Origin: Azospirillum formosense
GTDB lineage: Bacteria > Pseudomonadota > Alphaproteobacteria > Azospirillales > Azospirillaceae
Assembly (NCBI RefSeq): GCF_040500525.1
Contig: NZ_CP159402.1
Span: 1,301,501 to 1,365,500 of the forward strand
DNA length: 64,000 nucleotides
Direction of reading: 5' to 3'
Shown one piece after another: positions 9,249-16,246 of this stretch. The notes below the pieces were generated by a model that was not told where the DNA came from, did no database searches, and saw only the letters and a program-made list of their open reading frames with translations. How positions within the stretch are numbered: the stretch's first letter is position 1; each line of letters starts with the position of its first letter. The translations under genes were made by a program, and so were the position numbers.

Positions 9249-10631
9249 TCAGCGGTACGCCACCAGCGTACCGTTCTCGCCCAGGACATATAGGGTGTTG
9301 TTCGCCACGACCGGGGGCAAATAGGTGGAGGCCGGCAGCGAATAGCGGGTCAGCACCTGCCCGTCGGCGGGCGACAGGGCGAGCATCTGGCCGTTCGACC
9401 CAGTGACGTAGAGCTTGCCGCCCGCCAGGACCGGACCGGACCAGGTGATCGGCCCCTTCTTGTCCTCCGGATCGGTGAACTGCGCGAGCTGGGCGACCCA
9501 GCGCGCGTGGCCGGCCTGACGGGTCAGGGCGACCAGCTCCGAATCGTTGGTGACGACGAACAGATGGTCGCCGGCGAGCCAGGGGGTCTGGGTGCCGCCG
9601 ATCTCCGCTTCCCACAGGCGGATGCCGATGCGCTCGTCGATGGCGACCATGCGACCGGAATGGCCGATGGCGTAGACGACGCCGCGGTCGATCACCGGCA
9701 GGCCGCGGATGTCGGCAAGGCTGCTCAGGGCGCCGCTGCGGCGGATCGCCGCCAGGCTCTCCTGCCACGCCACGCGCCCGTTCTCCGGGCGCAGCCCGTA
9801 CAACTCGCCGGAGGAGTAAGGGGCGACGACCAGGGTCGGCGAGGCCGCCGGGCTGACGGCGCCCAACAGGCCCGCCGTTTCCAGGATGCCCTGATGCGAC
9901 CACTGGACGGCGCCGTCGGAGGCCGACAGGGCGGTGAGCTGGTTGTCCAGCGTCAGGACGAGGACACGCCCGCCCTCCACGGTCGGAGCGCCGCGGACCG
10001 GACCCGGAACGCGCTTGCGCCAGACGATCGAGCCGTTGGCGGGATCGAGCGCCACCACCTCGCCGAAGCCGGTGGCCGCGAAGACGCGCCCGTCGGCGTA
10101 GGCGACGCCGCCGCCGCTGGCGCCGCCGCGCTCCTTCTCCGGCTTGGTGTCGACGCGCCAGAGCTGGCGCCCGGTCCGCTCATCGAGGGCGGCGACGTGC
10201 GAGTCGGCGTCCATGGCGAAGATGCGCCCGTCGGCGATGACCGGCGTCGCCAGAAGCGAGCGGGAGCTGCTGGCTCCGGTGCCGACGTCGCCGCGCCACG
10301 CCTCGGCGGGCGTGGCCGACAAGGCGAGGTTCCCGCCGGCGTGTTCCGGCGTGCCGCCGGGCTGCGCCCAGGACGGGTTGGCGACGGCGGTCGGCAGGGC
10401 GACCGGGGTGCCGACCAGCCGCTGGTCGACCTCGACCTTGCGCTCGCGGGTCAGGACGGACACCCGCTCGCCCGGCAGGGGCGGATCGGGGGTCTTGCCG
10501 AACCACCCGCTGACGGTGTCGCAGCCGCTGAGCAGCACGGCCAGCAGCGGGGCGGAAAGCAGGGCGGTGCGCAGGGAGAGGCGCTTCGCGGTCGGGTGCG
10601 CGGTCGGGGCGGCCATGGGAATGCGGGTCAT
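9249..10631 (-). CDS. bamB: outer membrane assembly lipoprotein BamB
   Basis: Beta-propeller lipoprotein of the BAM complex that inserts beta-barrels into the outer membrane, 460 aa. The N-terminus has an uncharged stretch and lipobox LLSGC, with the lipidated cysteine at residue 37. PQQ-like repeat blades follow (for example GRIFAMDADSHVAALDERTG and GRVFAATGFGEVVALDPANG). Its ATG overlaps the upstream stop by one base (TGATG), so it is coupled to the TPR gene. The signal peptide from this start is long; a later internal start is possible but lacks a clear ribosome site. Confidence 0.92.
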   Translation of the reverse strand: MTRIPMAAPTAHPTAKRLSLRTALLSAPLLAVLLSGCDTVSGWFGKTPDPPLPGERVSVLTRERKVEVDQRLVGTPVALPTAVANPSWAQPGGTPEHAGGNLALSATPAEAWRGDVGTGASSSRSLLATPVIADGRIFAMDADSHVAALDERTGRQLWRVDTKPEKERGGASGGGVAYADGRVFAATGFGEVVALDPANGSIVWRKRVPGPVRGAPTVEGGRVLVLTLDNQLTALSASDGAVQWSHQGILETAGLLGAVSPAASPTLVVAPYSSGELYGLRPENGRVAWQESLAAIRRSGALSSLADIRGLPVIDRGVVYAIGHSGRMVAIDERIGIRLWEAEIGGTQTPWLAGDHLFVVTNDSELVALTRQAGHARWVAQLAQFTDPEDKKGPITWSGPVLAGGKLYVTGSNGQMLALSPADGQVLTRYSLPASTYLPPVVANNTLYVLGENGTLVAYR

Positions 10632-11275
10632 CAGCTCTTGCCGTAGAGGGTGGCGAGATCGGCGGCGCGCGACCGGACGCCGGCCGGAGCCTGCGAGTCG
10701 TCGGCCAGTTGCTGGAACAGGGTCCGAGCCTTGTCCTTGTCCCCGGCACGGGCGGCGAGCACGGCGCTCATCTCGCGGGCGGAGAAGCGCCAGGGATTGG
10801 CGTCCGCCGTCAGCGGCTGGAGCCGCGCCTGGAGCTGGGCCGGATCACCGGAGTCGAGCTGATGCATCACCGACAGCAGGGCCGCCAGCTCGCGGTAGAC
10901 CGCGGCGGCGCCGGCATTGCCGGACAGCTTGTCGTAAACGGCCACGGCCTCCGCCGTCTTGCCCTCGCGCGCCAGCAGGGCGGCGGCGTTCAGCTGGGCA
11001 AGCGCGGCCATGCCGGGATCGGCCTTGCCGGCGAAGGCGGCCAGCGCCTCGACGCCCTTGTCCGGCCCTTGCCCGGCCTGGGCCAGGGCGGCGGCCAGGG
11101 CCGTCGTCTCGCTCTCCTTCTGCGACTGCTGCCAGTTGCGCCAGGCGACCGTGCCGCCCGTCGCGGCGACGACCGCCAGCGCGGCCGCCAGCATGATGCC
11201 GCCGTAGCGCTTGAAGACGCGCTCCATGCGGTCGCGGCGCAGATCCTCGTCGACTTCGCGGAAAATATCGCTCAT
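10631..11275 (-). CDS. YfgM-like tetratricopeptide membrane protein
   Basis: A 214-aa protein with a cytoplasmic N-terminus (FREVDEDLRRDRMERVFKRY), one membrane segment at residues 25-46, and a periplasmic helical-repeat region of TPR type. This matches the YfgM/DUF2133-like family, which is encoded next to bamB and der and assists periplasmic chaperone networks near the Sec translocon. Here it is the promoter-proximal gene of the operon. Function rests on family and context; no catalytic motif is expected. Confidence 0.8.
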   Translation of the reverse strand: MSDIFREVDEDLRRDRMERVFKRYGGIMLAAALAVVAATGGTVAWRNWQQSQKESETTALAAALAQAGQGPDKGVEALAAFAGKADPGMAALAQLNAAALLAREGKTAEAVAVYDKLSGNAGAAAVYRELAALLSVMHQLDSGDPAQLQARLQPLTADANPWRFSAREMSAVLAARAGDKDKARTLFQQLADDSQAPAGVRSRAADLATLYGKS

Positions 11276-11558
11276 GGCTCTACAGCGGCATCCTACGGCA
11301 CGAAAACCGTTACAGCGGGGATTGCGCCCGCGCGCGGCTGCGGCGGGCGGTTCTGATGGTTCAAAGGGCCGGATAGCATTGGGCGCCGCACGTGGTCAAG
11401 GCGCAACGGCGCCCGTGCGGGCATTTAAGCGGATTGCGACCCGCTGCGGACCGCGACGGCGGTCCCGGTCGCACAGGCGACCGGAACCCGCCGGCGAATG
11501 ATACCATGGGAGTCCGAAGCGAAGGAGGGCGCGCTCTGAGGCTGCGCGCCGGGTGTGA

Positions 11559-12113
11559 TCAGGCGGGATTGCGCCATTTGATGGAGCAGCCCATGCTGGG
11601 AATCTGGTCGGTCGGCCCCTGCCCCGTCTGCGCGATGCGCACCATCGCATGGAACAATTCGCGCGGAGCGTCGGGGATCGGCTCGCGCTTGGAGGCGTCC
11701 AGCCGCCCGCGGTACTGCAGGCAGAGGTCGGCGTTGAAGCCGAAGAAGTCGGGTGTGCAGACCGCGCCGTAGGCCCGCGCGACCTCCTGCGTCTCGTCGA
11801 GCAGGTAGGGGAAGGTGAAGCCATGCTCCGCCGCGAAGCGCTTCATGTTGTCGAAGCCGTCGTCGGGATAGGCGTCGGTGTCGTTGGACATGATGGCGAC
11901 GGCGCCGATGCCGTGGGGCCGCAGCGCGTTGACCTCCTCGACGATTCGCCCGATCACCGCCTTCACGTAGGGGCAATGGTTGCAGATGAACATGACCAGT
12001 GTGCCGCTCGGCCCCTGGACGTCGGCCAGGCTGTAGGTCTTGCCATCGGTTCCCTTCAGGCTGAAATCCTCCGCCTTCCGGCCGAAGTCGCACACCGGTG
12101 TTTCCGCCGCCAT
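11559..12113 (-). CDS. thioredoxin-fold (AhpC/TSA-like) protein
   Basis: Thioredoxin-fold protein of about 184 aa in the redoxin group, with the conserved segment LVMFICNHCPYVKA: the active-site region is C-N-H-C, not the C-G-P-C of thioredoxin. The second conserved region is AVCTPDFFGF with its cis-proline. Proteins of this group are annotated as thioredoxin-family reductases without a proven substrate. The ATG chosen has GGAGGA about eight bases upstream; an ATG 27 bases further up has none. No operon partner. Confidence 0.85.
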   Translation of the reverse strand: MAAETPVCDFGRKAEDFSLKGTDGKTYSLADVQGPSGTLVMFICNHCPYVKAVIGRIVEEVNALRPHGIGAVAIMSNDTDAYPDDGFDNMKRFAAEHGFTFPYLLDETQEVARAYGAVCTPDFFGFNADLCLQYRGRLDASKREPIPDAPRELFHAMVRIAQTGQGPTDQIPSMGCSIKWRNPA

Positions 12114-12331
12114 CGCTGTCTGTCCTCCTCGTTGGGCCATGTTGGCTTATGTTGGCCGATGAATGCGCCGCTGCCGCCGGCGCGGGGTCGGGCATGAGTA
12201 TATGAGGTGAGGCGAAAGCCGGAATCGGAAAGGCCGCGGCGGCACCTTGTTCGTGCCTGCTCGCGGCCCTGCCGGTCTCCAACCCGTGTTCTTGTGTTCT
12301 GCCCTGCCCCGCCGCGCTCGATCCCGGCCCC

Positions 12332-12979
12332 TTACGAGGCCATCGCGGCGGCGGCGATCACCGCCTGGGTGCGGTTCTTGACGCCCAGCGATTTGAAGAT
12401 CGCCGTGACGTGGATCTTCACCGTGCCCTCGGACAGGCCGAGTTCGTAGGCGATCTGCTTGTTCGACTTGCCGGCCCGCAGGCAGTCCAGGACTTCCCGC
12501 TGGCGCTGGGTCAGGCCGTAGGCGCTGCGGTCCGCTCCGTCCAGGCGGCCACGGCGCGGCGCGGCGTCGGAGGCGGCGGTCGCGGCGGTGAGCGCGCCGG
12601 GAGGCACATAGATGCCGCCGGAGAAGACGAGGTTCAGCGCGCCCATCATCACCTTGACGCTGCTGGACTTGGGGATGTAGCCGGTGGCCCCGTGGTCGAG
12701 CGCGCCGCGGATGTCGCTCAGCGCCTCGGAGGCGGAGATCACCACCACCGGAACGCCCGGCTGGAGACTCTGCACCTCGCGCAGCCCGTCGAAGCCTGGC
12801 CAGTTCGGCATGTGCAGGTCCATCAGCACCACGTCGAACCCGCCGCCGATGCGGCATTGCTGAAGAACCTCGTCGAAGGTGCCCGCCTCGACGAAGATCG
12901 CGTCGCCGTGAAGCTGCTCCAGAAGACGGCGCAGGCCTTCACGGAAAAGGAGATGGTCGTCACCGATCAGAATCTTCAT
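12332..12979 (-). CDS. NarL/LuxR-type response regulator
   Basis: A 215-aa transcription factor with an N-terminal receiver and a C-terminal LuxR helix-turn-helix. The receiver has the acidic pair D7/D8, phosphoacceptor D54 (VVLMDLHMP), serine in VISAS and K104 (GYIPKSS), so it is fully equipped for phosphorylation. The HTH reads LTQRQREVLDCLRAGKSNKQIA ... GTVKIHV. No histidine kinase is adjacent, so it is an orphan regulator. It is the first of three LuxR-type genes within 3.2 kb. Azospirillum FlcA, a flocculation regulator, belongs to this family; identity with it was not tested. Confidence 0.9.
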   Translation of the reverse strand: MKILIGDDHLLFREGLRRLLEQLHGDAIFVEAGTFDEVLQQCRIGGGFDVVLMDLHMPNWPGFDGLREVQSLQPGVPVVVISASEALSDIRGALDHGATGYIPKSSSVKVMMGALNLVFSGGIYVPPGALTAATAASDAAPRRGRLDGADRSAYGLTQRQREVLDCLRAGKSNKQIAYELGLSEGTVKIHVTAIFKSLGVKNRTQAVIAAAAMAS

Positions 12980-13757
12980 GGCCCCGTCCGCCTTCGTTTT
13001 TCCCGTTGCTTCGGATCAGCCCTCCCCGGACTAACCGGGCCACCCCATTGGCGATCCACCAACCCTTTCGCCCTGTGGCTTGAAGAACTGCTACCACATT
13101 CGGAAGAGGGGCAATATCCGGACAAGGGCCATAGGTCATTTGCGGCCGGGAACCACCGTCCCATACAGCGAAGGCCGACTGAACGAAACGGGAACTATGA
13201 CCTAGCGTCTATGTCTCTGCACGAAAGAAAGCGGCAGCGGAATTCTTTCCATGTTTGGTTGTTCAAAACGATGGCGGCGGCGGTCACCGGCGGCAAAACA
13301 CCCACCGCGCGCAGAGGGTTAGCACCAATGATCGAAATGCGCGAGAACCTACCCGATCGGTGCGCCGTCCCGTACGAATGGCCGGCTCATTTCCTGTGCG
13401 AACACCCCACTTTGCGACACACACCTGTACTGGCCTTTCAGCGCAGCTCGTCACAAAAGAGTTATCGCTTGGAGCGATCCTGTCGCCATTCAGATGCGCT
13501 TGACGATCTTGAGTGATCATCTATCGTTTGATTTACGTGTTACACGACTAATTTATAAACTGTTTGTCACAGTGTCAAGTTTTTTTCCAGGTTTGATGGA
13601 TATATACCAGAAATTCGATGCAGTCTTTAAACGAAATCACTTAAGCGAAGACACAGAGCGCCGACGGATAGAGAGCACGAGACAAGCCTAAAACACAGGC
13701 GGCGATAATGCCCGACAAGGGCTTGCCGTGGATGCCTCCTCCAAACAGAGCTGACCC
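12980..13757. promoter_or_regulatory. 778-base gene-free stretch between two divergent LuxR-type genes
   Basis: No credible gene: short frames on both strands lack ribosome sites and typical codon use. The left half is moderately GC-rich and must hold the promoter of the minus-strand regulator. The right part, 13500-13690, is strikingly AT-rich for this genome. It contains a candidate sigma-70 promoter for the plus-strand gene, TTGATT at 13528-13533 and TTTATA at 13552-13557 with an 18-base spacer. Inside that spacer lies the perfect palindrome CGTGTTACACG at 13536-13546, which is placed like an operator. Confidence 0.5.
13536..13546. promoter_or_regulatory. palindromic operator candidate CGTGTTACACG
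   Basis: Perfect 5-1-5 inverted repeat located between candidate -35 and -10 boxes, about 210 bases upstream of the pseudo-receiver LuxR gene. A protein bound here would be expected to repress. The binding protein is unknown; autoregulation by the LuxR gene downstream is one guess. Confidence 0.35.
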
Positions 13758-14501
13758 ATGCACATGAACCATGAGTACGCCCAAGAGAAAGCATCGCACT
13801 CGACCCGCAACGCGGTGACCCCAATGCACGTCTGCCTGATTCTCGACAACAATTCCCTCACCGACACCGTGGTGCAGGCGCTCGACCGGGCCGGTCGCCA
13901 TCGTGTGACCGTCTTCCACGACATATCGGAACTGACGCAGAGCACGCTGACGCCCGATGCGATCCTGATCGGCCTTCAGCAGTTCACCGCGCTGCGCGAG
14001 AACGAACCGATGGTCTATCTGCGGCTGTCACGCCGGTCGCGGATCGTCGTGGTGCTGTCGTCGCGGGAATTGCTGGACGCCGCACACATCCTGGCCTTTG
14101 CCGATGCGTGGGTGTTCGAGGACATCAACGTGGACCGCATCAACGAACTGCTGGATCTGGGGCTGGAGGGGCACTGTCTGATGCCCAAGCAGTTCCTGTC
14201 CCGGCTGGGCGTCGATGAGATCCGGCTGACGCTGCTGCCGCGGTTGTCGGAACCGGAGTTCGAGACCCTGCGCCTGCTCGGCCAGGGGCTTAACAACCGG
14301 ACGATCGCCAACCAGCTCGATCTGTCCGAGGCGGTCATCAAGTCGATGGTGCGCAGTGTCCTGTCCAAGCTGCACTTCCGCAACAGAACGGAAGCCGGCG
14401 TCTTCGCCGCGCGACAGCAGGGCGCGTTGCAGTCCGCCCGGGAGGGCATGGTGCCGCCGCACATGCACGCGGCCCCGGCCCACCGGACCGGCACGTCCTG
14501 A
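13758..14501 (+). CDS. LuxR-type regulator with degenerate receiver domain
   Basis: A 247-aa protein with receiver-like residues 24-130 and a LuxR-type HTH at about 164-218 (LSEPEFETLRLLGQGLNNRTIA). Compared with the two neighbouring regulators, the phosphoacceptor position is G72 (DAILIGLQQF instead of VVLMDLHMP) and the conserved lysine is E121 (AWVFEDI). The switch serine region VVVLSS remains. It therefore cannot use the usual aspartate phosphorylation. The tail after the HTH is His- and Ala-rich. An internal ATG at residue 23 would start exactly at the receiver; the first ATG has only a weak ribosome site. Targets unknown. Confidence 0.82.
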   Translation: MHMNHEYAQEKASHSTRNAVTPMHVCLILDNNSLTDTVVQALDRAGRHRVTVFHDISELTQSTLTPDAILIGLQQFTALRENEPMVYLRLSRRSRIVVVLSSRELLDAAHILAFADAWVFEDINVDRINELLDLGLEGHCLMPKQFLSRLGVDEIRLTLLPRLSEPEFETLRLLGQGLNNRTIANQLDLSEAVIKSMVRSVLSKLHFRNRTEAGVFAARQQGALQSAREGMVPPHMHAAPAHRTGTS

Positions 14502-14540
14502 CGTCACGTCGGACGCGCTTCGCCCTGATCAACCGAAAGA

Positions 14541-14566
14541 ATCCCGGCCACCGTGCCGGGATATTT
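14541..14566 (+). terminator. Rho-independent terminator after the pseudo-receiver LuxR gene
   Basis: Stem ATCCCGGC / GCCGGGAT with a 6-base loop, followed by ATTTTC. It lies 40 bases after the stop codon. Confidence 0.75.
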
Positions 14567-14675
14567 TCTGTCCGCCCTTTGGGCTCTCATCGCCCCCCGG
14601 CCATGCCGAAGCGGCTCACCTCTCCCCTGGGGCCGGACGCGCAAGCAAGGACGCGCAAGTCATCAGACGCGCAAA

Positions 14676-14725
14676 CGCCGGACCGGCCCGCCACCCCGGA
14701 AAGGGCATGGCGGGCCGGTCCGGCG
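14676..14725. terminator. 18-base perfect inverted repeat between convergent LuxR genes
   Basis: CGCCGGACCGGCCCGCCA at 14676-14693 is the exact reverse complement of 14708-14725, with a 14-base loop. It lies 34 bases downstream of the minus-strand regulator stop, so a termination or 3'-end-protecting hairpin for that gene is most likely. There is no T-run. Confidence 0.55.
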
Positions 14726-14758
14726 CCTGCGCCGGCGGAGATGACCGCGGGAAAGCGG

Positions 14759-15451
14759 TTACTGGTGAGCCGCCGCCGCGGTCACCGCACCGGCTCCGGC
14801 CAGCTCGCCGCCGATGCCGTTGTTCAGCGCCCAGATGGCGGCCTGGGTGCGGTTGGAGGCGTTGATCTTGCGCAGCAGGCTCTTCAGGTGAACCTTCACC
14901 GTCGCCTCTGTGATGTTCAGGTGGTTGGCGATCATCTTGTTGCTGTCGCCGTTCAACAGGCAGCGCAGGATCTGGACCTCGCGCTGCGACAGGCCCTTGC
15001 GCGACACCGGCATGTCGGTGCCGTTCCCGTTCACCCGGCCGGAGATCAGCAGCGCCGCGAGATGGGTCGGAAACACCTTCTCGCCCATCATCACCAGGCG
15101 CAGCGACTGGGCGAGCGCGTCGGAGGACAGGTCCTTCATCAGATAGCCGTCGGCCCCGGCCTCCAGCGCGTTGGCGAGGCGGCGGGTGCACAGATCGCTG
15201 GTCAGGATGACCATGCGCGCCTCGGGAAGCTGGGCGCGCAGGCGCCGCATGCCGTCGGCCTCCTCCTCGCCCCCGTTCACCAGATCGAGCAGGATGAGCT
15301 GCGGCCGCAGGCCGTTCTCCACGGAATTCAGCGCCTCGCGCAGATTCCCTGCCTCGGCGGCGATCTGAAAGGGTGAGTCGTCGAGAAGCCTCTTCAGGCC
15401 TTCGCGGAACAGCTTATTGGAGTCGATCAGAAAAGCACGCACTGGTTCCAT
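14759..15451 (-). CDS. NarL/LuxR-type response regulator
   Basis: Third LuxR-type regulator of the island, 230 aa. Receiver residues are D10, phosphoacceptor D56 (LILLDLVNG), T84 (VILTSD) and K106 (GYLMKD); the second acidic residue of the usual pair is S11. A Gly/Asn-rich linker leads to the HTH LSQREVQILRCLLNGDSNKMIA ending near residue 210. The tail is Ala/Gly-rich. No kinase lies nearby. It is convergent with the pseudo-receiver gene and has a long upstream region. The receiver is likely functional; target genes are unknown. Confidence 0.9.
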   Translation of the reverse strand: MEPVRAFLIDSNKLFREGLKRLLDDSPFQIAAEAGNLREALNSVENGLRPQLILLDLVNGGEEEADGMRRLRAQLPEARMVILTSDLCTRRLANALEAGADGYLMKDLSSDALAQSLRLVMMGEKVFPTHLAALLISGRVNGNGTDMPVSRKGLSQREVQILRCLLNGDSNKMIANHLNITEATVKVHLKSLLRKINASNRTQAAIWALNNGIGGELAGAGAVTAAAAHQ

Positions 15452-15835
15452 TGGTCAGCTCCCGCGATTTTTGGAAAATTGCTCTGACTCCCTGGGCAAT
15501 CTTGTAGGTTACCAATCACCCGAGGTTTCCCCACCCGTGCCCCACCGATGGCATTGACGTGCCGATATTTTGGATGACCTTACCCCTGTGTCGTGCAACA
15601 CGGTACCACTCTGTGGGATTAAAAGAAGAACGCATTGGACATATGCGCAAAGCTACTTTTAATCATGGATTACTGCATCTCTTTTAAAGTACACACCATC
15701 TCCAATCGAATGGATACTTTGCCGACTTCTCTACCACTTTCTTGCGGCGGGGCGCACGCTTTGGGTGCGCATGGGGAAAAGCCGGCTCATGGGAGTTGCC
15801 GAAAGTTCCCGACCCCAAACGGACAGGAGGCACTC
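15452..15835. promoter_or_regulatory. gene-free, AT-rich upstream region with nested inverted repeat
   Basis: Holds the promoter of the minus-strand response regulator. The stretch 15590-15720 is AT-rich and contains a 9-base inverted repeat, GATTAAAAG at 15617-15625 and CTTTTAATC at 15656-15664. A shorter GCAT/ATGC pair is nested between its arms. The repeat could be a regulator site or an RNA hairpin. I see no gene here before the small frame that starts at 15836. Confidence 0.4.
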
Positions 15836-15967
15836 ATGCCGAAGAAGCGCATCCGCTCCTTGCCACGCCCGTCCTATGATCGCCACAGCCCCCTCGCCGT
15901 AGGTCATAACACCATGCGGAGGGAGCCTTCGCGACGGATGCGGTGCGTGACTCGATGTGGACGATGA
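15836..15967 (+). CDS. possible 43-aa basic small protein
   Basis: Short frame preceded by a near-consensus ribosome site, AGGAGG, five bases before the ATG. The product begins MPKKRIRSLPRPSYD and is rich in arginine, with a few cysteines at the end; it has no membrane segment. Its stop overlaps the beginning of the downstream 60-aa membrane protein frame, which has no ribosome site of its own, so this frame may serve as a translational coupler or leader. I do not recognise it. The evidence is the ribosome site and overlap only. Confidence 0.4.
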   Translation: MPKKRIRSLPRPSYDRHSPLAVGHNTMRREPSRRMRCVTRCGR

Positions 15968-16125
15968 TCGGCGCGGCGGCGGCCGGCTACCTGCTGCTTC
16001 TCGCCCGAAGCGCCTGGAAGCAGGGGGAGATGCGCCAGTTCCTGCGCAGCCTCGCCATCGTGCTCGCCCTGTGCGCGCTGGTCGCCGGCGCGGTCCTCGC
16101 CGCGATCCTGCTCGATCTGCGCTGA
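15943..16125 (+). CDS. small two-helix membrane protein, 60 aa
   Basis: Unrecognised inner-membrane miniprotein. Two hydrophobic segments, about residues 7-22 and 36-57, flank a short charged loop (ARSAWKQGEMRQF) that suggests a hairpin topology. The annotated start is GTG; ATG at 15955 would give 56 residues. Neither has a ribosome site, so expression probably depends on the overlapping 43-aa frame upstream. The two clean helices make it more convincing than a chance frame. It ends at a strong bidirectional terminator. Confidence 0.55.
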   Translation: MRDSMWTMIGAAAAGYLLLLARSAWKQGEMRQFLRSLAIVLALCALVAGAVLAAILLDLR

Positions 16126-16183
16126 CCCCCGGCAAGCCGGACGCCGCAGCAAGCGAGGCGCGGAGGCAGGCCGGAACGCACGA

Positions 16184-16217
16184 AGGCCCCTCCCCGCCTG
16201 ACGGCGGAAAGGGGCCT
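16184..16217. terminator. bidirectional terminator between small membrane protein and AAA ATPase
   Basis: Stem AGGCCCCT / AGGGGCCT continued by CCGCC / GGCGG around a TGAC loop, with a small internal bulge. It lies between convergent genes. Confidence 0.65.
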
Positions 16218-16246
16218 CCCCGGACCGGTCTGCCGTGGATGGACGG

